Position numbers and translations under genes: made by a program
Shown here: piece by piece, positions 55,227 through 64,000 of the stretch
Layout: each line of letters starts with the position of its first letter
How positions within the stretch are numbered: the stretch's first letter is position 1
The notes under the pieces: generated by a model
What the model was told of the DNA's origin: nothing
Databases searched by the model: none
What the model saw: only the letters and a program-made list of their open reading frames with translations
Assembly (NCBI GenBank): GCA_963082975.1
Contig: OY720348.1
Span: 19,273,146-19,337,145 of the forward strand
Direction of reading: 5' to 3'
From: Labia minor
Lineage: Eukaryota > Arthropoda > Insecta > Dermaptera > Spongiphoridae
Length of the DNA: 64,000 nt

Positions 55227-55431
55227 GTTGAGCGGTGCATCTCCATTTCTTGGAGAAAATAATCAAGACACTTTTACAAAAATTGTATCTGGTTTATATT
55301 CGTTCGATGAAGAATACTTTTCTTGTGTTTCTGAGCTCGCTAAAGATTTCATTACCCAACTATTAATAAAAAATCCACGATCCAGATCAAGCGCTGATGA
55401 ATGTTTACATCATCCATGGCTCCGGAACGAT
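55227..55431 (+). CDS. DAPK: DAPK-type kinase, exon 5 (C-lobe end)
   Basis: Acceptor TTTTGTTTTAG. Encodes LSGASPFLGENNQDTF, EEYFSCVSELAKDFI, then NPRSRSSADECLHHPWL, the normal C-terminus of the kinase domain (Arg of the kinase core in NPRSR). I end it at GAT|GTAATT (55431), phase 0. Reading on adds 25 residues and a TAA at 55507-55509, giving a 299-residue kinase-only product if the intron is retained. Confidence 0.8.
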
Positions 55432-55524
55432 GTAATTTATTCTATAAAACCTAACAAACTTGATCACCATTTAGGTTTCCCTAAAAGAACAAGTCCTAAT
55501 CCTATGTAATGCTTCCTCTTCTAG

Positions 55525-55689
55525 GAAATTGATTTCATATTAAATTTAAATAAAAATGGAAAACAACTAAAAAATACTTATCAAATAAGAAATAAAAATG
55601 CTTGGTTGAATTGGAAATATTGTATAAATGTAGTGACAATGAGCATTAGACTAAGACACCATAGTAAGTTCAAGATATGTCATCACAAA
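55525..55689 (+). CDS. DAPK: DAPK-type kinase, exon 6 (probable calmodulin-binding segment)
   Basis: A 55-codon open exon between a strong pyrimidine-rich acceptor (CTTCCTCTTCTAG) and a consensus donor (AAA|GTAAGT), phase 0 at both ends. It encodes a Lys-rich stretch with Trp301 and Trp304, then WKYCINVVTMSIRLRHHSKF, a basic-hydrophobic helix resembling the autoregulatory calmodulin-binding helix that follows the catalytic domain in DAPK proteins. It lies exactly where that region is expected. The similarity is in pattern more than in identity, so the role is inferred. Confidence 0.7.
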
Positions 55690-57168
55690 GTAAGTGATAG
55701 GTCATGTAAATTGCCAAAACCTCTTTCATATTGATTATTTGTTTTGTTTCAAAATATTGTTTTTTATACATATAATTTTAATTATATATATAATTCCCAT
55801 TTGGTTTATATGACTTGATTATTGCTTTAATTTAATCATATTATATATTTATATTTATAAATTGTAGATTATTAGCATATTTTTATTTTATTTATTAATT
55901 TTGTGGCGGTTCCCACCGGAAGCAAGAATGACGACCGGGAAGACCCTCCACAAATTTATTGTAATAATTCATTAAAGATGAATTTTAAGAAAATTTGATC
56001 CATTTTTTTAATTTTTAATTCAAATATAAATTATAAATTATGGATATAATGAGTTTAAATCTATTTATAACTGTGATTATTCTATGTATATATACATTGA
56101 ACATGAATCAAACCAACAAATACCGGTAATTTTTAGTTTAATATTATGCTAAAATTTTTCTTTTTAATTTATGTTATTATTTGTTCACCATAATAATTCA
56201 TAAAAATGAAAGATCACCAGATTAATTGTTAGCAATTAGGATATCATTATTTATTCTATTGTTATTTATAATATATAATTAAAATATTTCATTTCTTAAT
56301 ATTTTTATACATTTGCAATCATTAGAATCTAGAAACTTTTAATAAAATGTTAAAATTAGTATTTTTTTTTTCAAAAATGAATACAGTAAGCTGTCTAAAC
56401 AATTTTTTTAAATAAAATAAAATACAGAAAATATATTATTATATTAAATAATTCTAATTTTTTTCTGTAAAGTGAATACCCCTTCATTTAATCTAACATT
56501 TAATGAATGCATTTAATCATCTAATCTAGGTAAATTTATTATTTTTAATAACAAATCCCTAAATTGGAATAATATAATTATAGATTTTAATCCAACAGTT
56601 TAATTGGAAATAGAAACTTCACTATTGGTTAAGTTTTTTTTTTTTTTTTTTTTGAATGTTTTTAAATTTCTGAGAAATATTCCTTATTACATTACTTTTA
56701 TTATAATTTATTTTATATACATATTTTGATTTACTTTTTAATTAGTATTCCTTTTAAAATGTAACTTGTTATATATTTATGTGATATAAATATAACGTTT
56801 GTCACTTATAAATAACAAATCTTATATAAAATATATAAAAATTTCGAATGGAATACATTAATAAAAAATGCAATTTGAAAAAAATTAAATTAATATAAAG
56901 CTATTATAATTATATATATAATCACACACTACTTCCAAAATTGGCGCTCATGCCCTTTAACTCCTTTCCTGTCCTCGAATCGAGTTCAATTATAACATCC
57001 AGGATTACGTCAAATTACCTATTGATTTCTTTTGGTTTTTTTTTTTTTTTTGTATTTATTTTATTAAATATTTGAAATATATATATAACTCAATTTATTT
57101 CTAATATGTATTAAAAATCAATTTAAAAAAAAATGAGTTTTTTAATACTTTAATTAATTTTAATTGAG
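55690..57168 (+). other. DAPK intron 6
   Basis: Contains a 56-bp GC-rich island (55901-55956) with imperfect inverted ends around TTGTGGCGGTTCCC and GGGAAGACCCTCCACAA, probably a small transposon relic. Near 56940-57010 a less AT-rich patch has TTGGCGC, an E2F-like motif. The rest is AT-rich. Confidence 0.5.
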
Positions 57169-57237
57169 TTTATCATTATGGTGGCTTATAAAAATATTAA
57201 TGATAATACTCACTTTCAAGAAATCAAAGTTGACGAG
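57169..57237 (+). CDS. DAPK: DAPK-type kinase, exon 7 (linker)
   Basis: A 23-codon exon between a TTTTAATTGAG acceptor and a GAG|GTAAAT donor, phase 0 at both ends. It ends IKVDE, which with the next exon's EDNLV gives the acidic VDEED-type motif preceding the DAPK ankyrin repeats. The acceptor is weak. An ATG at 57178 with an upstream in-frame stop (57151) means that it could instead start a separate ankyrin protein. Confidence 0.55.
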
Positions 57238-57900
57238 GTAAATTATTTAAATATTAAAAAACATAACTATTTTTATTTTAAAATAAATTAGTTATATATC
57301 TAGAATTAAATATAAAAATGAGGAAAATGTAGATTTCCTTGAAATATTTTTATATAGAGAAAAACTGTAATTAGATTGTTGAAAGAATAATTTTTATAAA
57401 TTACTTATACTTTTATTTTCTTTTTATTATTTTTTTTTTTTTAGTTTTTAATTAAAATTTGTTTAATATTTAAAATTATATTGCAGGTTAAGAGAAATTA
57501 TCGATTATTTAGAAATTGTGTCATGATAACATTGAATTTCTTTATAATACTTTTAATAGTACTTTTAAAAATAAACAATAATATGAATGATTTTTATTTC
57601 ATACAGCTCTAATTAATGTTGATATTGAATATTTCATAACAAGAATGATTTAACTAGAGAGTTTAATTGAAATAGTGGTATTTTGGGCAACAAACCATAC
57701 TCTGAGGCCAGAGTAGAGATTTGATATGACTTCACAACACACACGGCATGTCGTCCTGAACAATGATATAATTTCTTTAAAACCTTTTATGAAAACAAAA
57801 CTTATTTTTTTTTATATGCACATGCATGAGTACACATTTTTAGAATTTTTCGTGTTTGTTTGCTCAGAAATATTGTTAGGATATATAGATTTAAATAAGT

Positions 57901-58080
57901 ATAAGGGAATTTTGTAAAGAAAACCACATATTGATATTCTATTGTAAATTTATTAAAAAAACAAAATACACAACATTTCGATTGCTACTTCTACAATCGA
58001 AACGTTGGGTATTTTTTTGTTTTTTTAATAAATTTACAATAAAATATCAATATGTGGTTTTATTTACAAAATTCCCTTAT
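57901..58080. repeat. Near-perfect 180-bp hairpin in DAPK intron 7
   Basis: 84-base arms pair outward from a 9-base loop (CTACTTCTA, 57985-57993). The left arm starts ATAAGGGAATTTTGTAAA and ends TTTCGATTG; the right arm starts CAATCGAAACG and ends ACAAAATTCCCTTAT. Mismatches are few. It could be a foldback MITE or the source of a double-stranded RNA. Confidence 0.9.
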
Positions 58081-59379
58081 AAATAAAAACAACCACCAAA
58101 GTTTTAAAAATTTAAGATTTAAATATGATTGGAATTATTGTTATCGATATCCTCCATCGTATTTGTATAACTATTGAAATATTTTTTAAATTAGAATATA
58201 GACTTTTTCAAATATATTTAAAAAAGCATAAAAATAAATTATTGGTACAAAACTCTTAAGTTCAACTTCCACATAACTAGAATGTGCTGATTTAATTGAT
58301 ATCTCATTTCACCAAAATCAATAAACCTTACTCTCCTCCCTATCCCTATCCTCTCAAGAGAAAATTCATATACAAAAACACTATTTAAACAATACTCAAA
58401 GATACAAAGATCTCAAATAAATAATTTATTTTTATTTGAAGCAATTTTTTATGAGAATTATTAGATAATTAAATCATTATTATTTTATATTTAAATAGTA
58501 AGAAAGTCTGCGACCTTTCTAAATTATTAAGTTTGTTATATATTTTTTATATATTTAGATATTTTTGATAAAAAAAAATTTTATTTTTATTTATTTCATG
58601 TCCCATTACAAGCATCATACAACCCTATTATATATATTTCTATAATAGTTTATTATTTTTAATTTTATAATGAAATTCAGTTATATTTTGAACTAAAATA
58701 TTTAAAACTTAATTATAAATTTATATAATAGATATTTTTATAAAATAAAAAGAATCAATCTCAAAAAGTTTTTTTTTTTATTTGGAGCCATTTTATAATC
58801 AATTTAATAAATCAACTTAGATTCCAAATTATTTCAATAAGTCAAATGCCAGATAGTTAATATTAATTTAAAATATAGACCTTAAGGTTCTAACATGTTT
58901 ATAGAAACAAACTAAATGGAATACATACAGATATTCAAAAACATTACATGATTCATGGAGCTAAGACTTTACAGGTGTCAAGAATATTAAATTAGTCATT
59001 TAAATATTTAACTAATATAATTTGGATTAGATTCTTTGTATAAGCGATAAAGTGAACAATATTTTTTTAAAAAATACTATATTATATATTATTTAGTTTA
59101 TAGATTGCTAATTTGTTTTCAGTCGGTGTATTTATTGTATATTAGAACGGAGTGAATTTTAAAATAGTTTTCAAATTATATTATATTACGGAAACATTGT
59201 AAATACATACAATAAGTTTTTTCTATTCAGTAAAAAAAAAAAATTCAAATTCCTTTTTTTTTTCTTTTCTTTTATTTTCTTCGAAAATGATCTTTTAAAT
59301 TTTTACTTTTAATGTTTTCTTTATTCATTCATTCATTTCAAGTTGTTTTAAAATTCTAGAATTTTAACATTTTTTGTAG
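58081..59379 (+). other. DAPK intron 7, remainder
   Basis: AT-rich with no further recognised elements; ends ACATTTTTTGTAG. Confidence 0.6.
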
Positions 59380-59490
59380 GAAGATAATCTTGTCGTTGTT
59401 GCTCTTCATTGTGCTGCGTTAGAAGGCAATGTAACAGGCCTAGAAGAACTTTTGGCCTTGGCTAAAGTGGATGTTCATGTCACTAATAAG
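59380..59490 (+). CDS. DAPK: DAPK-type kinase, exon 8 (first ankyrin repeat)
   Basis: 37 codons, phase 0 at both ends. EDNLVVVALHCAALEGNVTG then LEELLALAKVDVHVTNK is an ankyrin repeat whose opening (DN-V--AL...NV-GL--LL) matches the cap repeat of DAPK1-like proteins better than generic ankyrins. The donor is GTTGGA. Confidence 0.8.
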
Positions 59491-60286
59491 GTTGGAATTT
59501 ATTTCTAGTATTACTATGGTAAAACTAAAGTGTTCTGAAGATTTCAAAATTATTTTTATTATTTCATAATTTAAAATTCTTTCAAAAAAAAAAATAAAAT
59601 AAAATTCTTTAAGGAATAAATTACATTTTATATCAATATTTTAATGTAAATTTCGATTTGTTTTAAAATATCTTTAATCATTATTTAATTTTTTTTATAG
59701 TTTATTTTTAAAAAGATAAATTAATAACTATTTAAATATTTTTTTAAATAAAATAAAATGATTACTTATAAATAATAAAGAAAGAATCGCATATTGTTTT
59801 ATAAATATTTATAAACTTATTATTTTTCAGGTGTTTTATTAAATTTTTATTTTTATAAATGATACACACATACATAAAAATGTATAAAATACATTTATAT
59901 ATATAGAGCTCAAATATATTAAGAAAATAACTCCCGTTTTAAAATATAAAAAAATTAACTACTTTGAATACAACAATTTATTATATTCATCATACTACAT
60001 ACTTTGTAGAACATTGCTGGATATTTTTTTAACATTTTTTCAATTTAATTTAAATCAAAGTTGGTCAACCAAAATGATTTTGCGGGCATTTTAGAAATGC
60101 ATGATAACTCCACCGAGAATTAATTTTGAGTTAAGATTTGGAATGGGTTAAATTTGTGAAAATTATATCATATAAAAATTCAATAAATGTTTTTTTTATC
60201 ATTTTGACTATTATAAAATAAATATATTTTGTAAAAGTGATGAATCTCGTGGGCCAAATTAATAGTCTAGGCAGGTTGCTGGTAGG
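59491..60286 (+). other. DAPK intron 8, first part
   Basis: AT-rich, no exon-like segment. Confidence 0.6.
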
Positions 60287-60478
60287 TAGGGTGACCAAAT
60301 GTCCCGTTTTTAGGTGCTCTGTCCCGGCGTCCCGAAAAATGTCTTCGGGACAGCCTATTGTCCCGTTTTCTAAACATTTAGGACAATTCGTACTTTTTTC
60401 AAAATTTTTTCAATTTGGTTCTAAAAACAAAAAAAGGTAAAATGTCCCGATTTGGTGTTTCAAAATATGGTCGCCCTA
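60287..60478. mobile_element. hAT MITE, 192 bp, exact 8-bp TSD
   Basis: Ends TAGGGTGACCAAAT and ATATGGTCGCCCTA, with internal GTCCCG repeats in both orientations. Flanked by CTGGTAGG at 60279-60286 and 60479-60486. The open frames across it are compositional. Confidence 0.92.
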
Positions 60479-61041
60479 CTGGTAGGTCACCCCTCCTTTA
60501 GAAGATATTCGGGAACAGGTTCAAATATCTCAAGTAAAAGATTTCTTTATGAAATAAAAACCAGATACAAAAGTACATACAAACAACTGCTAGTCCTCAT
60601 AGTAGTAGTATTTATTAAATTTATATTTATATATAAACTTACATGTTTTAAGATATTTTTTAAGGACATTCCCATTGGCATTTTTGTTTTAAATTTTCAA
60701 TCTAATAAAATAACATTGAACTTAAATAGGTTTTTTTGATTGAGTTAATTCTTTTGTAAATTAGTATTTTCCAATAATTTTTATATAATAAAATATTTTT
60801 GATAACATTTATGAAAAGTTTTGAAATTTATTATTAGTCAAAATTTGAACCTGATATCAAAAAATATCAACCTTAACCGTCATATTAATTTTTTCAGTTA
60901 GGAATTCCTATATTAATCATTTATGAAATTATTAATTTAGAAAATATTGAATTGCAATTTTTGTTAATTAATATTAGCTCTACTGTTAATAATATAAAAA
61001 TGTTTACTTTGCTTTAAAATAGTTAAAAATATACTCTATAT
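60479..61041 (+). other. DAPK intron 8, middle part
   Basis: AT-rich with no recognised element between two hAT insertions. Confidence 0.5.
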
Positions 61042-61306
61042 CAGCGGTTGCCAAAGTGGTGGTCCGCGAGAAAATTTCACTGGTCCGCAGAAAAATGTGG
61101 AATATACTTACTCATCATTTTAAGATGCATTAAAACATGATTCAATTCATAACAATACGTGATAAGTTATAAAAACGCAATGTTTATGTGTTCTTTGATC
61201 ACAATTTTTATTTATAAATATATTTAACACTTAAAAAATCCTATTAGTGGTCCGCGGGATTTAAATTATGAATTAACTGGTCCGTGAGGTCAAAAAGTTT
61301 GGCGAC
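61042..61306. mobile_element. hAT MITE, degraded right end
   Basis: Starts CAGCGGTTGCCAAAGTGG and has subterminal GGTCCGCG repeats in both halves. The right end (AGTTTGGCGACTTTA) is a worn version of the inverse. No target duplication was recognised. Confidence 0.7.
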
Positions 61307-61555
61307 TTTATTAATATACTTATATTGTATCAAAAAAAAATACGGGTCTATTAAACGAGAAGAAAGTTTAAAAGGCGTTGACGTAGAAACAAAGTTAGGA
61401 AACCCTGTTTTATATGATACAATTTTACCCTATATTTTATCACAATTATTAGAATAAAATTTTCGACCCATTATTTTAATAGGTTTAAGATAATTATAAT
61501 AATTAATAATTCAATATTTCAATTTTACCTGATTAATATTAATATTACATATTAT
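61307..61555 (+). other. DAPK intron 8, AT-rich piece
   Basis: No feature recognised. Confidence 0.5.
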
Positions 61556-62417
61556 CAGGGACGTGCCTGGATATATGGCCGCCCTTCAAGATAACATCAA
61601 AGAAAAAAAATCAAAATTTAACTTTTAATATTTGTTTTATTATTTATTATTTATTAGTACAGTTCTAAGAATGAGATAAGATATTACTATCCAAAATTAA
61701 CTCTACGCGATTTTTTGGAAGCCAAGTCTTCATTCAATTGCTTCTTGAATACTCAAATTATCAGCAATTTCATTTTCAATCGCAATAATTGATAAATTAC
61801 TGAGACGTTCTTAAGCCATTGAAGTTCACAAGTAATTTTTAATTATTTTTAATTTTGAAAAACTAATGAAAACCGAAAACTAATGTTACATTGTGCATTG
61901 ATACACGAGTATTATGTTTAAATTGGACTGAAAATGTTTTCAAAATTTACGTAGATTTTTTCAATTTTCAATAAAAGAGAATTTATGTTTTATAACACCA
62001 TACTTACTTTGCTTTGCTTTTTCCTCTTCGTTTGTTAATTAATAATTAATTGTTAATGATCATTAATCTCCAACGCGTGTCTAGGGTATTAAACAAGTTA
62101 TTATACTATAATAGTATAATATAAACTATATTGACCTCGACCAATATACAAAACTGTTTTTATATGAGTTGTAGATATTATTCTCATAGTATCGATATAC
62201 GAGTATGTATAACATTGTAGTCATATTATATAAATATAAAATATATTTCATCGAATACATTTTCAGCAAGTTCGTAATATAAAATAAATAAATAATACAA
62301 AAATAAAACCAAAGTGACTGGGATGAAAAAAAAATTGGCGTCTCTAAATATGTGACGTTCGGCCGCCTTTTAATTCGGCCGCCTGCGTGCGATGCACGCA
62401 ATGAAGGCTGGTCACTG
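61556..62417 (-). mobile_element. hAT element with decayed transposase, 862 bp
   Basis: Flanked by CATATTAT at 61548-61555 and 62418-62425, an exact 8-bp duplication. Ends CAGGGACGTGCCTGG and AAGGCTGGTCACTG form an imperfect inverted repeat. On the minus strand (about 61880 to 61680) a broken frame encodes the C-terminal dimerisation region of ZMYM1-like hAT transposases: FSKLKIIKNYL, then RLSNLSIIAIENEIADNLS, followed by stops. It is an internally deleted, inactive copy lying in DAPK intron 8, antisense to the gene. Confidence 0.88.
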
Positions 62418-62474
62418 CATATTATTATTGTTTAAGATTATATAAAATGAAATGTGTTTGTTGAGCAAATGGCG

Positions 62475-62735
62475 TTCCTATCTATCTATCTCTGTGGCTC
62501 TACAGAACTCAAAAGCTCTTCGCCGCAGCAACCACATTGCTTCAAGTGTCCTTATCCTAAGCTATAACCATCTAACTCCTACCCTGGCCCATCTCTCTCA
62601 CGTCCCTTCCTACATTGTCCATCCACCAAGGAGGTCTTCCAAGCAGACATTTCCCAATCGGTCTCCCTATCAATATATTTTTCGCTATTCTTTCCTCTTC
62701 CATTCTAGCCACGTGTAAATGGTGTTCCTGCCAAG
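62475..62735 (-). mobile_element. RTE-like non-LTR 3' fragment, inverted
   Basis: Matches the 3957-4190 fragment in the same orientation: TCTATCTATCTCTGTGGCTC, GAACTCAAAAGCTCTTCGCC, TTGTCCATCCACCAAG, CAATATATTTTTCGCTATTC. The plus-strand frame through it is an artefact. Confidence 0.7.
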
Positions 62736-63084
62736 GTCAAATCAATTTTATTAAATTTTTCTTTCTTCACTTAAATAAATAAAATAAAGAGATATACATA
62801 TAATAAACTTGTTGTATTCAAACTGAATCATTATTTATTTCATTACTTTTTGTACACTTCTCCTATTCTATTATAGTCATTATACTTATTTACAAAAGTA
62901 TTTCTCCAATTCAAATTGAACAAATGTGTTATCAAATTAGATAGGACGTTATTTATAATATTAATTTTAATATAATTTCAGCCTCATCAACGAATATAAT
63001 GAAAATGAATTGGATGAAAAAAATAAAGAATATCAATTTATAGTTTTTCTTAAATATATTTTATATTATATATATTATTTTCAG
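62736..63084 (+). other. DAPK intron 8, 3' end
   Basis: AT-rich; ends TATATTATTTTCAG. A frame opening at 63010 reads through this acceptor and is not a separate start. Confidence 0.6.
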
Positions 63085-63279
63085 AATGGAGAGAGTACAT
63101 GTCATGTCGCTGCAGGACAGGGACAAATTAAGGTTTTAGAATTTCTTCGTTCTAAAAATGCAAATTTTGAACAAACCGATGATACAGGGGCTACACCACT
63201 TATGTGGGCTTCTCGATATGGTCAAGTCGATACTGTACGTTATCTTTTAAAGGATGTTTCAATTACAACTCAAGACGAG
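63085..63279 (+). CDS. DAPK: DAPK-type kinase, exon 9 (ankyrin repeats 2-3)
   Basis: 65 codons, phase 0 at both ends. NGESTCHVAAGQGQIKVLEF and GATPLMWASRYGQVDTVRYL are successive ankyrin repeats; the second matches the WA-R-G-VDT-+-L pattern of the corresponding DAPK repeat. The donor is GAG|GTAAGG. Confidence 0.88.
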
Positions 63280-63625
63280 GTAAGGAAAAAATATTTATAA
63301 ATCAGAATATTAAAAATGAAGTGACTTTTATGAAAAAAATAATCATATTATTAAAAAATATAAATAAAGTTTATAATATAACTATTTTAATAATATTTTA
63401 TTGGCTTTTGGGATCTATGTCCATTCCAGACAACCTTCGCATTTATTTTAAATTAATCATTTAATCTAAAATCGCATTGAACTTGGCGAGGATAACTACG
63501 AAGTTACCATTCTGGTTAAAATAAATACTTTATTTATCATAATTATTTTTAAACATATCAATTGCTTAGAGAAGCTTTCCAATTCTCTGAAAACTCCAAA
63601 ATAATAAATTATTCTTAGTATATAT
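63280..63625 (+). other. DAPK intron 9, first part
   Basis: AT-rich, no exon-like piece. Confidence 0.6.
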
Positions 63626-63757
63626 CAGGGGGTGGCCACACTTGGTGATAATTAGAGCCAAATCGGAAAAAAATTTACTTTTTTTTTTTGTCATTACTTT
63701 GAATTTTTTCATTGAGCCACAATAAACTCAAAAAGAGCCATGGTTTGGCCACCATGG
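63626..63757. mobile_element. hAT MITE, 132 bp, exact 8-bp TSD
   Basis: Starts CAGGGGGTGGCCACACTTGG and ends TGGTTTGGCCACCATGG, with GAGCCA repeats inside. Flanked by GTATATAT at 63618-63625 and 63758-63765. It lies in the short intron 9, about 75 bases before the next exon. Confidence 0.85.
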
Positions 63758-63830
63758 GTATATATAACTAAATTTTGCATTACTTTTTAAGCCTTTATAT
63801 TTTATTATTATTATTATTATAATTATTTAG

Positions 63831-64000
63831 GAAGGAAACACTGCATTACACCACTCTGCAATGCACGGGCATTTTGATGTCTTACATCAATTTTTGGAAG
63901 CTGGTGCCAATCTGGATCTTTGTAATCATTCTGGTTCAACCCCGCTTCACGTTGCTTTATATAATAAACATCATCAAGCGGCAATATTTCTTATACATGC
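63831..64000 (+). CDS. DAPK: DAPK-type kinase, exon 10 (ankyrin repeats, cut by window end)
   Basis: Acceptor TATAATTATTTAG, phase 0. EGNTALHHSAMHGHFDVLHQ then FLEAGANLDLCNHSGSTPLH and VALYNKHHQAAIFLIHA are canonical ankyrin repeats. The exon is still open at the window edge. In the family, more ankyrin repeats, a ROC-like P-loop GTPase region, a COR-like part and a C-terminal death domain follow; none can be seen here. Confidence 0.88.

Noticed and set aside
55432-55509. Treating the stop at 55507 as the true end of the kinase gene
   Set aside because: A phase-compatible donor, a strong acceptor at 55524 and in-phase downstream exons with DAPK-like content make it an intronic stop, though a retained-intron form stays possible.
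63010-63300. A 96-codon single-exon ankyrin protein
   Set aside because: The frame opens in intron and passes a TTTTCAG acceptor and a GTAAGG donor. Only the middle 65 codons are exon.

Overview
The window is very AT-rich eukaryotic DNA, dense in repeats, with three recognisable host genes. The dpr-type immunoglobulin gene points to an arthropod: it carries the typical C-terminal Ig motif followed by a last exon with a hydrophobic tail. Intron-split genes, hAT, mariner, Helitron, RTE-like and R1/Jockey-like elements and long TA microsatellites fit an AT-rich arthropod with many transposable elements. I cannot name the species.

Layout. 1-8.4 kb: AT-rich DNA with SINE-like, hAT and repeat-family fragments, a broken zinc-finger gene copy (2898-3632) and rearranged non-LTR pieces. 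8.43-10.98 kb: the last two coding exons of a dpr gene (+), with RTE-like debris and a Tc1/mariner element in the intron. 11-31 kb: no convincing gene. This stretch is built from a ~600-bp repeat (family A), a ~650-bp repeat (family B), a ~0.8-kb repeat (family D), a five-copy 244-bp satellite and a solo LTR. 32-35 kb: an inverted duplication carrying two mariner deletion derivatives, plus a third fragment. 36-37.2 kb: microsatellites, an LTR-like block and two hAT elements. 37.9-39.95 kb: a C2H2 zinc-finger gene (+) with two possible first exons and an in-frame stop before its last finger. 40.3-42.1 kb: a Helitron whose ends are fixed by an empty site elsewhere in the window. 44.75-50.51 kb: a nested palindrome about 5.8 kb long whose outer arms each encode the same 189-residue Helentron-type endonuclease fragment, pointing outwards. 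50.6-51.4 kb: two non-LTR fragments. 52.88-64 kb (window end): a DAPK-type gene (+).

The DAPK gene is the main coding result. Ten exons in matching phases encode a death-associated-protein-kinase catalytic domain, a probable calmodulin-binding segment and at least three ankyrin repeats, and the gene runs off the right edge. An uninterrupted reading of the fifth exon hits a stop at 55507-55509, but that stop lies inside a 93-bp phase-0 intron. The gene's introns hold hAT elements (three with exact 8-bp target duplications lie in or beside it), a decayed hAT transposase and a 180-bp near-perfect hairpin.

I found no operon, CRISPR or prokaryotic features. The most unusual structures are the nested palindrome with identical coding arms, a composite A-spacer-A unit present twice as a whole, the Helitron with two successive 3' hairpins and captured debris, and the zinc-finger array whose variation sits at the DNA-contact positions.
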